Source: Cupriavidus necator N-1 (GTDB taxonomy: Bacteria; Pseudomonadota; Gammaproteobacteria; Burkholderiales; Burkholderiaceae). Taken from it: 64,000 nucleotides of DNA. Of this stretch, positions 41,295 to 49,188 are shown in pieces. Made by a program: the position numbers and the translations under genes. Under the pieces are notes generated by a model. That model was given only the letters and a program-made list of their open reading frames with translations. It was not told where the DNA came from and ran no database searches. Positions within the stretch are counted from its first letter, which is position 1. Each line of letters starts with the position of its first letter. Location: contig NC_015723.1 in the NCBI RefSeq assembly GCF_000219215.1, positions 1,054,001-1,118,000 of the forward strand. Direction: 5' to 3'.

Positions 41295-42122
41295 CTACGC
41301 CTTGAGATCTGTTGCCGCGAGATCCTGAACTTCTCTTGGCCGAAGGATTTTCTCAACGAGCCGAGCCGACATCTGGCGGCTCAGTAGTCTCTGTAAGTTC
41401 GCCAGCAGTCGATTTCGCGCCCCCACAACCCAATAGCTCAGATTGCGATCGAGCGCCCACAAGGCATCCTGCACCACGTTCGCGACCGGCATCGGCACGC
41501 CGACAGCAGCCTCCTTCGCGCCAACAACGTCGAAAAAGGCCGTTTGCGTCGCGCCAGGACATAGCGCGACGACCCGGATGCCCCGATGCCGGTTCTCAGC
41601 CCAAACAGCTTCCGAAAATGACAGGAGAAAGGCCTTCGTCGCACCGTAGACGGCCATATACGGATCGGGCTGGAATGCCGCGGTTGACGCGACGTTGATG
41701 ACTGCGCCGTCGGATCGCGCTTGCATCCCCGGCAGCAGAAGATGAGTCAGCTCGATCGCGGCGATGCAGTTCACCAGAACTTCATCGCGCTGGCACGTCA
41801 ACGGAATCGTTTCAAAGCGCCCGTAAGCTGCGAAGCCCGCATTGTTGATTAGCACATCGACGACCGTGCCGGTTTGCTTCAGATGACGATCGATCGTGTC
41901 GACGGCGTTGGCCGCGCTCAGGTCGACCGTCAGAAAATCGGCGTCGCACGCATAGTCGCGTCGCAGTTCTGCGGCCAGATTGCGCAGCTTGTCGTGAGAG
42001 CGTGCGACCAGCAGGAGTCTCGCACCGCGTTCGGCCAACGCATAGGCAAACGCGCGCCCGATACCCGACGATGCACCGGTGACGAGTGCTGTTTTTCCGC
42101 CAAAATCGAAAGATTTGCTCAT
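41295..42122 (-). CDS. Short-chain dehydrogenase/reductase (SDR)
   Basis: A 275-residue SDR of the classical type. The cofactor motif is VTGASSGIGRAFAYALA, the NNAG motif reads INNAGFAAYGRFE, and the active site keeps Ser and Tyr-x3-Lys (VASTAAF and YGATKAF). The substrate is not evident. It is divergent from a MerR-family regulator with a strong palindrome between them, a common arrangement in which the MerR protein induces the reductase. Confidence 0.88.
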   Translation of the reverse strand: MSKSFDFGGKTALVTGASSGIGRAFAYALAERGARLLLVARSHDKLRNLAAELRRDYACDADFLTVDLSAANAVDTIDRHLKQTGTVVDVLINNAGFAAYGRFETIPLTCQRDEVLVNCIAAIELTHLLLPGMQARSDGAVINVASTAAFQPDPYMAVYGATKAFLLSFSEAVWAENRHRGIRVVALCPGATQTAFFDVVGAKEAAVGVPMPVANVVQDALWALDRNLSYWVVGARNRLLANLQRLLSRQMSARLVEKILRPREVQDLAATDLKA

Positions 42123-42159
42123 AGCTTGCTGATGGAGTGGAACGGGAGTTGCACTCTAA

Positions 42160-42181
42160 ACCGTTGACTATAGGCAACGGT
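42160..42181. promoter_or_regulatory. MerR-type operator between the SDR and the regulator
   Basis: ACCGTTG-N8-CAACGGT, a perfect 7-bp inverted repeat of 22 bp in the 99-bp divergent gap. MerR proteins bind such palindromes between -35 and -10 boxes. The TTGAC overlapping its left arm may serve as a -35 element. Confidence 0.65.
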
Positions 42182-42221
42182 CAAGCGTAAATGTCGTTCC
42201 ACGACATTGATTGGAGGCAGC

Positions 42222-42596
42222 ATGCGCATCGGCGAGCTATGCAAGAGGGCGGGTGTATCGCGCGACACCGTCCGTTACTACGAACGTATGGGTCTGCTGG
42301 ACAAACCAACACAACCTAACGCGACGAACACTTACAAGCGCTATTCCGAACTTTCGTTACAGCGGATACGGCTGATCGTCCACGCGAAGGAGTTGGGCTT
42401 CACGCTGGCGGAAATTGGCGACGTTGTCCATGTATGGGAAAGTCCGACGTTCGGCGTTGACCAAAAGGTCGCGTGCCTGCAAGCAAAACTCGCCGAACTC
42501 GACGCAAAGAGTCTTGCGTTGAACACGCTGCGAACAGGGTTGCTGAATGCGTTGGCCAAAGTTGGCGGCGATTGTGTCGAAGAAGAAATAGCGTGA
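42222..42596 (+). CDS. MerR-family transcriptional regulator
   Basis: A 124-residue regulator beginning MRIGELCKRAGVSRDTVRYY and continuing ERMGLLDKP, the standard MerR helix-turn-helix and wing, then a dimerisation helix (VACLQAKLAELDAKSLALNTL). A single cysteine near the end gives no clear metal-binding pattern, so it is more likely a small-molecule sensor than a metal sensor. The start ATG at 42222 follows GGAGG (42213-42217). Confidence 0.88.
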   Translation: MRIGELCKRAGVSRDTVRYYERMGLLDKPTQPNATNTYKRYSELSLQRIRLIVHAKELGFTLAEIGDVVHVWESPTFGVDQKVACLQAKLAELDAKSLALNTLRTGLLNALAKVGGDCVEEEIA

Positions 42597-42656
42597 TGAG
42601 TCGCGGCCGTGCAAGTGTCATGCTGCCTCGAACAGGAACGTCAATGGCCGCTTTGG

Positions 42657-42673
42657 GTCGACAAGAGACCTTC
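42657..42673 (+). repeat. 17-bp dispersed repeat, copy 1
   Basis: GTCGACAAGAGACCTTC, identical to 49082-49098. It sits in the gap between the MerR gene and the ABC ATPase, about 60 nt after a gene end, within TGGCCGCTTTGGGTCGAC-type sequence. Confidence 0.5.
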
Positions 42674-42821
42674 GTTCGCCTTAGATAGCGGGACTCCTCC
42701 ACAGATTTTCGTGGCAAGGCAAGCAGTCCCACAGCCGCACCGCGGTCGCGAGATCGGAAAGGGGGGGGTAGGCCACGGCCCGCACTTCGTGTAAAATCCC
42801 CCGCCCTCATCGTGCCCAGCC

Positions 42822-43679
42822 ATGCCCCAGATCGTCGTCAGTCATCTACGAAAGACCTACCGCATCCACGAGCGCGACCCGGGCGTGCTCGGTGCGTTGC
42901 GCGCGCTGGTGCGGCCGCGCTATCGCACGGTCGATGCGCTGGCCGGGGTGTCGTTCGAACTGCAGCGCGGCGAACTGCTGGGCTTCATTGGCCCGAACGG
43001 TGCGGGCAAATCGACCACCATCAAGATTCTTGCGGGCATCTTGCGGCCAGACGGCGGCCGCGTTGAAATCGACGGACGCGTCCCGTTCGATGACCGCGAG
43101 CGGCATGTGGCGCGCATCGGCGTGGTGTTCGGGCAGCGCACGCAGCTCTGGTGGGATCTTCCGGTCGGTGAGGGATTCGCGCTGCTGCGCGACATCTATC
43201 GGGTCGACCCGGTGCGCTTTGCCCGTACGCGCGACGAACTGGTCGCGCTGTTGCGTCTCGAACGCCTGCTCGACCAGCCTGTGCGCCAGCTGTCGCTGGG
43301 GCAGCGCATGCGCGCCGAGATCGCGGCGGCGTTGCTGCATGAGCCCGACATCCTGTTCCTGGACGAGCCCACCATCGGGCTGGATGCGCCTTCCAAGCTC
43401 GCGGTCCGTGACTTCGTGCGGCGCGCCAACCAGGAACGCGGCACTACCGTGCTGCTGACCACGCACGACATGCATGACATCGAGGCGCTGGCCAGGCGGG
43501 TGATCGTCATTGGCCACGGCCGCGTGCTGGCCGACTGCGCGGTCGAGGCGTTGCGGTCGCAGGTGGTGGCTGCACGCCGCCTGGACGAGGGCCTCCCCGA
43601 GGACGCGGAGGACGAGGGCATGACCATCGAGGCCGTCATCGCGCGTTTCTACGCGATGCACGGCGCGGCCGAGGCCTAG
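42822..43679 (+). CDS. ABC-2 exporter ATP-binding protein
   Basis: A 285-residue ATPase. Walker A is GPNGAGKST, the Q-loop is followed by FGQRTQLWWDLPV, the signature LSLGQRMRAEIAAALL precedes Walker B ILFLDEPTIGLD, and the switch His is in TTHDMHD. The FGQRTQLWWDLP segment is typical of the daunorubicin/viologen-type exporter group paired with DUF990-like permeases. It forms a tight operon with two permease genes (3-nt gap, then a 4-bp overlap). The substrate is unknown. Confidence 0.88.
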   Translation: MPQIVVSHLRKTYRIHERDPGVLGALRALVRPRYRTVDALAGVSFELQRGELLGFIGPNGAGKSTTIKILAGILRPDGGRVEIDGRVPFDDRERHVARIGVVFGQRTQLWWDLPVGEGFALLRDIYRVDPVRFARTRDELVALLRLERLLDQPVRQLSLGQRMRAEIAAALLHEPDILFLDEPTIGLDAPSKLAVRDFVRRANQERGTTVLLTTHDMHDIEALARRVIVIGHGRVLADCAVEALRSQVVAARRLDEGLPEDAEDEGMTIEAVIARFYAMHGAAEA

Positions 43680-43682
43680 TCC

Positions 43683-44519
43683 ATGATGGCGCCGCGCGAA
43701 CTCGTGCGTCCCTATCTCGCGGCGTTCAGGTCCCGGTTCCTGCAGATGCTGCAGTACCGGGTGGCGGCCTACGCGGGTTTCCTTACGCAGTGCTGGTGGG
43801 GTGGTATCAAGGTCATGATTCTGGTGGCGTTCTACGGCAGCGCGGCGGCGAGCGCGCCGCTGTCGCTCGCACAGGCCATCACCTATACATGGCTGGCTCA
43901 AGGCCTGCTCGCGCTGCTGCCGTGGTTGGGCGATCCGGAAGTCGCGCAGGCGGTGCGCACCGGCGCGGTGGCCTACGACAGGCTGCGGCCGGTGGATGCC
44001 TATGCGCTGTGGTTTGCGCGCTCGGCCGGGTGGATCGCGGCACGCGTGCTGCCGCGCATGGCGTTGATGGCCGCGTTTGCGGGTATCGCGCTGCCATTGG
44101 CCGGGTTTGGCGACTGGGCCTTGCAGCCGCCCGCGGGGCCGGCAGCGGGCATGGGCTTCATCGTCTCGATGCTGTTTGCGCTGCTGTTGTCCACCTCGCT
44201 TGTGATGCTGCTCAACATCGCGGCGGCTGCGGCGCTCAATGAACGAGGCATCAATACGCTGGCGGGGCCGGTCGTGGTCGTGTTCTCAGGCAACCTGCTG
44301 CCTCTGGCGCTGCTCCCCGACGCCTGGCAAACCGTGCTGCTGATGCAACCGTTGGCTGGCGTGATGGATATTCCGGCGCGCATCTACTTCGGGCAACTCG
44401 GCGGCGCGGAAGCGGTCGCCGGATTGGGCCTTCAATGCCTGTGGATCGTGCTGCTGGTCGCTGCCGGCCATGCGGCCATGAGCCGAACGATGCGCCGGCT
44501 CTACGTGCAAGGCGGATGA
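43683..44519 (+). CDS. ABC-2 family transporter permease (first subunit)
   Basis: A 278-residue membrane protein with six predicted hydrophobic segments. It begins LVRPYLAAFRSRFLQMLQYRVAAYAGF and contains TYTWLAQGLLALLPW and PLALLPDAWQTVLLMQPLAGVMDIPARIYFG. This matches the permease group that works as a heterodimer with the following gene product. Codon use resembles its neighbours. Confidence 0.82.
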   Translation: MMAPRELVRPYLAAFRSRFLQMLQYRVAAYAGFLTQCWWGGIKVMILVAFYGSAAASAPLSLAQAITYTWLAQGLLALLPWLGDPEVAQAVRTGAVAYDRLRPVDAYALWFARSAGWIAARVLPRMALMAAFAGIALPLAGFGDWALQPPAGPAAGMGFIVSMLFALLLSTSLVMLLNIAAAAALNERGINTLAGPVVVVFSGNLLPLALLPDAWQTVLLMQPLAGVMDIPARIYFGQLGGAEAVAGLGLQCLWIVLLVAAGHAAMSRTMRRLYVQGG

Positions 44520-45328
44520 GGCGCATGGGCTCGCTGGCATTGTTCGTCCGCCTTGCGATGGCCTCGCTGAGCAGCCAGGCGCGCTATCCCGCGTCGGCGC
44601 TGATGCTCACGCTGGGTCAGTTTCTTGCCACCGGGATCGAGGTGATCGCGGTCTGGGCCCTGTTCGACCGCTTCGGCGACGTGCAGGGGTGGCGAATCGG
44701 CGAAGTGGCGCTGTTCTACGGGTTGGTGAACTGCATGTTCGCCATCGCCGATGCCATCGGGCGCGGATTCGACGTGCTGGGCACGACCTTTTTGCGTACC
44801 GGCGAATTCGACCGCTTGCTATTGCGGCCCCGCCCTTTGGCTCTGCAATTAATGGGGCATGACGTCCGCATCAGCCGCCTGGGGCGATTGCTGCAAGGGC
44901 TGATGGTGTTGGCCTTTGCAACGGTGCAGGTGGGCATCGCGTGGACACCGGCATCAATCGCCATTGCCCTGTTTGCGGTCGCAGGCGGCGTGGCGCTGTT
45001 TCTTGGCATTCTCGTGTTGCAGGGTACGCTGTCCTTCTGGACCATCGAGAGCCTCGAGATCGCCAATGTGCTCACATACGGTGGCGTACAGGCGACGCAA
45101 TATCCGGTGGCCTTGTATGCGCGGTGGTTCCGGTACGTGCTGACCTTTGCTGTGCCGCTGGCCTGCGTCGCCTACTACCCTGCGTTGGCGATATTGGGCA
45201 AGCCTGATCCGATCGGTGCGCCGACCTGGACAGGGCTGGTGTCACCGTTGACGGGTTTCGTTTTTCTCCTGGCGGCCATCGGCGCATGGCGTATCGGGCT
45301 GCGCCACTACACGTCGACTGGCAGCTAG
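44516..45328 (+). CDS. ABC-2 family transporter permease (second subunit)
   Basis: A 270-residue membrane protein, six hydrophobic segments, with the characteristic GRGFDVLGTTFLRTGEFDRLLLRPRPL and GVQATQYPVALYARWFRYVLTFAVPLACVAYYP. These segments are conserved in the second permease of such exporters. The ATG overlaps the stop codon of the first permease (ATGA). The frame is open upstream, but that part is a shadow of the preceding gene. Confidence 0.82.
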   Translation: MRRMGSLALFVRLAMASLSSQARYPASALMLTLGQFLATGIEVIAVWALFDRFGDVQGWRIGEVALFYGLVNCMFAIADAIGRGFDVLGTTFLRTGEFDRLLLRPRPLALQLMGHDVRISRLGRLLQGLMVLAFATVQVGIAWTPASIAIALFAVAGGVALFLGILVLQGTLSFWTIESLEIANVLTYGGVQATQYPVALYARWFRYVLTFAVPLACVAYYPALAILGKPDPIGAPTWTGLVSPLTGFVFLLAAIGAWRIGLRHYTSTGS

Positions 45329-45655
45329 CTGGTCACGGTCTGGGCCGTTATTGAGTTTCATCGCCCACGGTGGCGCAGATTGACGACCGCGAGAGGGACT
45401 CCGCTGACATCTGACGGCCGGCGAACACCATGTCTGTGTGGCCGCCTTCGACCATGCAAGTATTTGTCTGGAAGCGAACAGAGCATGCCCGACGAGGGCT
45501 AGTACCGTAGGGATCGGCGGGTGGGTTGCATGGCAAGTCCTGTCGCCGATGACGCGACGAGGCAAGGCTCAGGGTATTGCCTGCGTCATAAAGCGGGGGC
45601 GGCGTCTGCCGTGCGCGCTACCGCTTCTACGCAGCCATGGCGCGCTGGGGATGCC
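45329..45655. other. Intergenic region without a supported gene
   Basis: A 327-bp gap between the permease and the next SDR. I found no recognisable gene, terminator or mobile-element fragment. A short minus-strand frame (45348-45536) is open but resembles no family I know. Confidence 0.5.
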
Positions 45656-46381
45656 GTGTCAAATATCTATGATCTATCGGGGAAGGCAGCGCTGGTGACC
45701 GGCGGTGCAAAGGGGCTCGGTCGGGCGATCGTTGCGCAACTGATCGACAGTGGTGCGCGTGTGCATGCTTGGGATATCGTGCCGTTCCAGATGGAAGGTG
45801 CCAGCACTGAGGTCGTCGATGTCTCCGATGCCGGGCAGGTGGGGCTGGCGCTGGCGCGACTGGTCGATGCGGGATATCGCTTCGACATCCTGGTCAACGC
45901 TGCCGGCTACCTTGGCCCAATGCAGCCATTCGAGAATCACGAAGCCTCACAATGGCATCGCATCATCGCCGTGAATCTCCTAGGGACCATGTACGTCGTG
46001 CAGGCGATGTTGCCGCACATGTTGCGCTGGGGAGGTGGCCGCATCATCAATATGGGCTCGCTGGCTGGCAAGGAGGGGCTGGCGGGGCTGGCTGCATACT
46101 CCGCGGCCAGCGGCGGCGTGGTCGTTCTAACCAAAGCAATCGGCCGCGAACTGGTGAAGCGCAACATCTATGTTAATTGCGTGGCACCCGGGCCCATGGA
46201 TACCGACATGATTCACGCGCTCGGCAGCCACGAGGTGGCGGCCATGGTTGCTGATAGCCCGGCCGGGCGCCTGGGTGATCCGGCCGAGGCTGCGCACCTG
46301 GTAGCGTGGCTATGTTCGGACGCCAGCCGCTTTAATGCAGGCGCTGTCTTTGACATGTCCGGTGGGCGAGCGCGATTTTAA
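45656..46381 (+). CDS. SDR-family oxidoreductase lacking the catalytic lysine
   Basis: A 241-residue SDR-fold protein with cofactor motif VTGGAKGLGRAIVAQL and NAAGYLGPMQPFE. The active-site Ser is present (NMGSLAGKEG) and the Tyr too, but the usual Tyr-x3-Lys reads YSAAS, so lysine is replaced by serine. The C-terminal PGPMDTDM and DMSGGRARF are normal. The GTG start at 45656 gives the usual N-terminus. An ATG farther upstream is in frame but adds about 45 residues with no family match. Without Lys, activity is doubtful. Confidence 0.8.
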   Translation: MSNIYDLSGKAALVTGGAKGLGRAIVAQLIDSGARVHAWDIVPFQMEGASTEVVDVSDAGQVGLALARLVDAGYRFDILVNAAGYLGPMQPFENHEASQWHRIIAVNLLGTMYVVQAMLPHMLRWGGGRIINMGSLAGKEGLAGLAAYSAASGGVVVLTKAIGRELVKRNIYVNCVAPGPMDTDMIHALGSHEVAAMVADSPAGRLGDPAEAAHLVAWLCSDASRFNAGAVFDMSGGRARF

Positions 46382-46566
46382 GGAAGTGCGGATCTTCGGT
46401 TGGCATGTCGTGAGATCGATTCGATAATCCACTCCGACCCGGGCGTCAACGGCTTGATCTTCCCCAAATCGCAGCACGCGACACAGACGGCTTTCGAGCC
46501 AAGCTTCGTGGCGCGCACGGCTGCCGTCTTGCCCCGGCGATGGGCATTCGGCGGGCGGCCTGACAT
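46378..46566 (-). CDS. Small cysteine-containing hypothetical protein
   Basis: A 62-residue frame starting MSGRPPNAHRRGKTAAVRA with a good GGGGGA ribosome-binding site 6 nt upstream of its ATG. It carries a CVACC cluster and the ending EWIIESISRHANRRSALP. The family is unrecognised. It converges with the SDR upstream, overlapping it by 4 bp. GC-rich codon use is moderate, so it may be a real small gene or a chance frame. Confidence 0.35.
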   Translation of the reverse strand: MSGRPPNAHRRGKTAAVRATKLGSKAVCVACCDLGKIKPLTPGSEWIIESISRHANRRSALP

Positions 46567-46677
46567 CGTAGTTCCCCCGCAAAAGTCGGGACCGCTGATT
46601 GGCTGGTTTGCCAATCGCCATGGTTGGCTTTGCGCAGCGCCGGGCTGATAATCACGACAGTGGCCTCGGGAGGATGC

Positions 46678-46881
46678 ATGACGATAAGGGCTGAGGGGGT
46701 GAGAATAGCCAGGTCCTGGCTGGATGCGGCGTTTGCTGACGCGCACCAGCGCGCCTGGGCCGTCCCTCAGGAGCCGTCGCCGTCGCTACCTGCCGCATCG
46801 CAACGACATATTCCGGATTCCGCTGCTGCGCCTGACTGGCACCCGCCGGCGGTCTTCCTGTCCCAGTTCTCCAGGAGCTAG
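46678..46881 (+). CDS. Small ORF directly preceding the DAHP synthase gene
   Basis: A 67-residue frame starting MTIRAEGVRIARSWLDAAF and ending LSQFSRS, with GGGAGG (46669-46674) before the ATG and only 2 nt between its stop codon and the DAHP synthase start. It could be a real small protein or a translated leader. The content resembles no family I know. It is proline- and alanine-rich in the second half. Confidence 0.35.
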   Translation: MTIRAEGVRIARSWLDAAFADAHQRAWAVPQEPSPSLPAASQRHIPDSAAAPDWHPPAVFLSQFSRS

Positions 46882-46883
46882 CC

Positions 46884-48026
46884 ATGAATGATCCACAGAA
46901 ATCTCCGTTGACCATTGCCGAGGGTTGGCAGGCGCCGCCGGACCGCACCAGCGTGACTGACGACGCCCGCGTCGAAGACATCATTCCGCTGCCCCCGCCT
47001 GAACACCTGATCCGTTTCTTCCCCATCCGGGGCACGCCGGTCGAATCCCTGGTCACCCAGACGCGCCAGCGCATCTCGCGCATTCTGCATGGCAAGGATG
47101 ACCGGCTGCTTGTGATCATGGGACCTTGCTCGATCCACGACCCGCAGGCGGCACTCGAGTACGCACGGCGGCTGATGGAGCAGCGCCAGCGCTACGCCGG
47201 GACCCTGGAGATCGTGATGCGTGTGTACTTCGAGAAGCCGCGTACCACGGTGGGCTGGAAAGGACTGATCAACGACCCGTATCTGGACGAAAGCTATCGC
47301 ATCGACGAGGGCCTGCGCATCGCGCGCAGCCTGCTGGTTGATATCAATCGCCTCGGGTTGCCGGCGGCCGGCGAGTTCCTGGACGTGATCTCGCCCCAGT
47401 ACATAGGCGACCTGATCTGCTGGGGCGCGATTGGTGCCCGCACCACCGAGAGCCAGGTGCACCGCGAGCTGGCTTCGGGCATATCAGCACCGATTGGCTT
47501 CAAGAATGGCACTGACGGCAACATCAGGATTGCCATCGACGCTATCCAGGCCGCATCGCGTCCACATCACTTCCTGGGCGTGCACAAGAACGGGCAGGTG
47601 GCGACGGTGCATACCAAGGGCAACCCGGACTGCCACGTCATTCTCCGTGGCGGCAAGGCCCCGAACTACGATGCGGATTCCGTGGCGGCCGCCTGCAGGG
47701 AACTGGAAGCGGCCGGGCTCGGCAACTCGCTGATGGTGGATTGCAGCCACGCCAACAGCAGCAAGCAACACCTGCGGCAGGTCGATGTCGCGCGGGACGT
47801 GGCGCAACAGATAAGCGGCGGCAGTGACTCCATTTTCGGGGTAATGGTCGAAAGCCATCTGTTCCCCGGCGCACAGAAGTTCACCCCGGGCGTGCACAGT
47901 CCTTCCGCGTTGTCATACGGGCAGAGCATCACCGACGCCTGCATCGGGTGGGACGACTCGGTGGCGGTGCTGGACATGCTTAGCGAGGCGGTCAGTCTGC
48001 GCCGCGGGCCGGATTCGCAGCCGTAG
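46884..48026 (+). CDS. aroG: 3-deoxy-7-phosphoheptulonate (DAHP) synthase, class I
   Basis: A 380-residue AroAI-beta-type enzyme condensing phosphoenolpyruvate with erythrose 4-phosphate at the entry to the shikimate pathway. Signatures include LLVIMGPCSIHDPQAALEYA, VMRVYFEKPRTTVGWKGLI, IGARTTESQVHRELASG, PIGFKNGTDGN and MVDCSHANSSK, with the metal-binding Cys, His, Glu and Asp of the family. The length fits E. coli AroG/AroF plus about 30 residues. It is flanked by two SDR-like genes. Confidence 0.93.
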   Translation: MNDPQKSPLTIAEGWQAPPDRTSVTDDARVEDIIPLPPPEHLIRFFPIRGTPVESLVTQTRQRISRILHGKDDRLLVIMGPCSIHDPQAALEYARRLMEQRQRYAGTLEIVMRVYFEKPRTTVGWKGLINDPYLDESYRIDEGLRIARSLLVDINRLGLPAAGEFLDVISPQYIGDLICWGAIGARTTESQVHRELASGISAPIGFKNGTDGNIRIAIDAIQAASRPHHFLGVHKNGQVATVHTKGNPDCHVILRGGKAPNYDADSVAAACRELEAAGLGNSLMVDCSHANSSKQHLRQVDVARDVAQQISGGSDSIFGVMVESHLFPGAQKFTPGVHSPSALSYGQSITDACIGWDDSVAVLDMLSEAVSLRRGPDSQP

Positions 48027-48255
48027 GAAAGACGTCAGGGCATTGCATGCCTCCAGTATCCGGAAGGGCAGCTGACAGCTCGGTTGGAGGTACTTCCGCC
48101 GGCGACACGCCGCGTCCACTATAACTAACGGACACAGGCGGGGACGGGCGTGCCCGTCCAGCTCGGAATGTCCTGCAGAATGTCTGCCAATCGGCCTGTC
48201 TGGCGTGCTGCGTGAGCATGGCAAGCCTGTCACCAGGCTACCGAAGGAGAGCGAC

Positions 48256-49050
48256 ATGTCCGAGACAAGCAAGGTAGTCCTGGTGACGGGTGCTACCGGA
48301 GGCATCGGGAGCGCCGTCTGCTTACGGCTGGCGAACTCAGGCTATTCGCTGATTCTTGCCGCGCGCGACATTAGCAAGCTGCAAGCCGCTTGCGCGGCGC
48401 TGGACAGGCCGGGCCTCCCGTCACATCGCTGGATCTCCGTCGACATGTCCAGTGATGCCTCTATCGCATCTTTTTCCCATGAGCTTGCGACGGACGGAAC
48501 CGTTCTCGACGGCGTCGTATTGATGCCCCCGCAAATGCGGCCCACCGGCGATTGCCAGCCTCCGGCGGACATGTGGCGACAATTGTTCCAGAGCAACTTT
48601 ATCGGCCCCCTCGAACTCCTTAAGAGCGCGATCTCCACAATGCGGCCAGATCCTTCCCAAGGACGCCGGGCAAAAATTGTCATCATTTCTGCCATCACCT
48701 CAGTGCAAGCCCTTGGAAACTACGCCACCAGCAATGTCCTGCGTTGTGCCTGGCTGGCTCAGGCCAAGACGCTCGCTTTCGCGATGGGCGAACGAGGAGT
48801 TCACGTCAATACCCTCTCCCTCGGTGGCACCCTGACCCCAGACTATGTGGCATCGATCGACCTGCGCGCCACCAAGGCTGGCGTGACCTTCTCTGAACGG
48901 TTAGCCGAGGAAACATTGAACATCCCCTTGCGAAAGTATGGAAGGCCTGAGGAGGTCGCCCTGGCGGTCGAAGTCTTGTTATCCCCCTTCTCCGATCACA
49001 TGACTGGCGTGAACCTGCTGCACGATGGCGGGTTCACGAGAGCCTATTGA
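48256..49050 (+). CDS. SDR-like protein with divergent active site
   Basis: A 264-residue SDR-fold protein. Cofactor motif VTGATGGIGSAVCLRLA is intact. The NNAG element is replaced by LMPPQMRP, and the catalytic Tyr-x3-Lys reads YATSN, with Asn in place of Lys. The Ser region IISAITSVQALGN is kept. Such changes point to a non-catalytic or altered role. The ATG at 48256 follows GGAGAG (48246-48251). It ends before a strong bidirectional terminator. Confidence 0.75.
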   Translation: MSETSKVVLVTGATGGIGSAVCLRLANSGYSLILAARDISKLQAACAALDRPGLPSHRWISVDMSSDASIASFSHELATDGTVLDGVVLMPPQMRPTGDCQPPADMWRQLFQSNFIGPLELLKSAISTMRPDPSQGRRAKIVIISAITSVQALGNYATSNVLRCAWLAQAKTLAFAMGERGVHVNTLSLGGTLTPDYVASIDLRATKAGVTFSERLAEETLNIPLRKYGRPEEVALAVEVLLSPFSDHMTGVNLLHDGGFTRAY

Positions 49051-49081
49051 GTATTAACCAGGGAAACAGCGTTCCTTTTCA

Positions 49082-49098
49082 GTCGACAAGAGACCTTC
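49082..49098 (+). repeat. 17-bp dispersed repeat, copy 2
   Basis: GTCGACAAGAGACCTTC, the exact copy of 42657-42673. It lies 31 nt after the SDR-like gene and just before the terminator at 49127. Confidence 0.5.
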
Positions 49099-49126
49099 AT
49101 TTACCTCGGAAGTCGCCATCCAAAAA

Positions 49127-49158
49127 AAACATGGCGAGCCTGGTAGCTCGCCATGTTT
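49127..49158 (-). terminator. Strong terminator between convergent genes
   Basis: A 13-bp perfect stem AAACATGGCGAGC / GCTCGCCATGTTT with a 6-nt loop and a run of A residues on the left (T-tract for the minus strand). It ends the Bug gene at 49189-50190, and its GTTT side may also stop the SDR-like gene. Confidence 0.85.
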
Positions 49159-49188
49159 ATACCCGGGCATGTATTGCGGTCTGCAACC

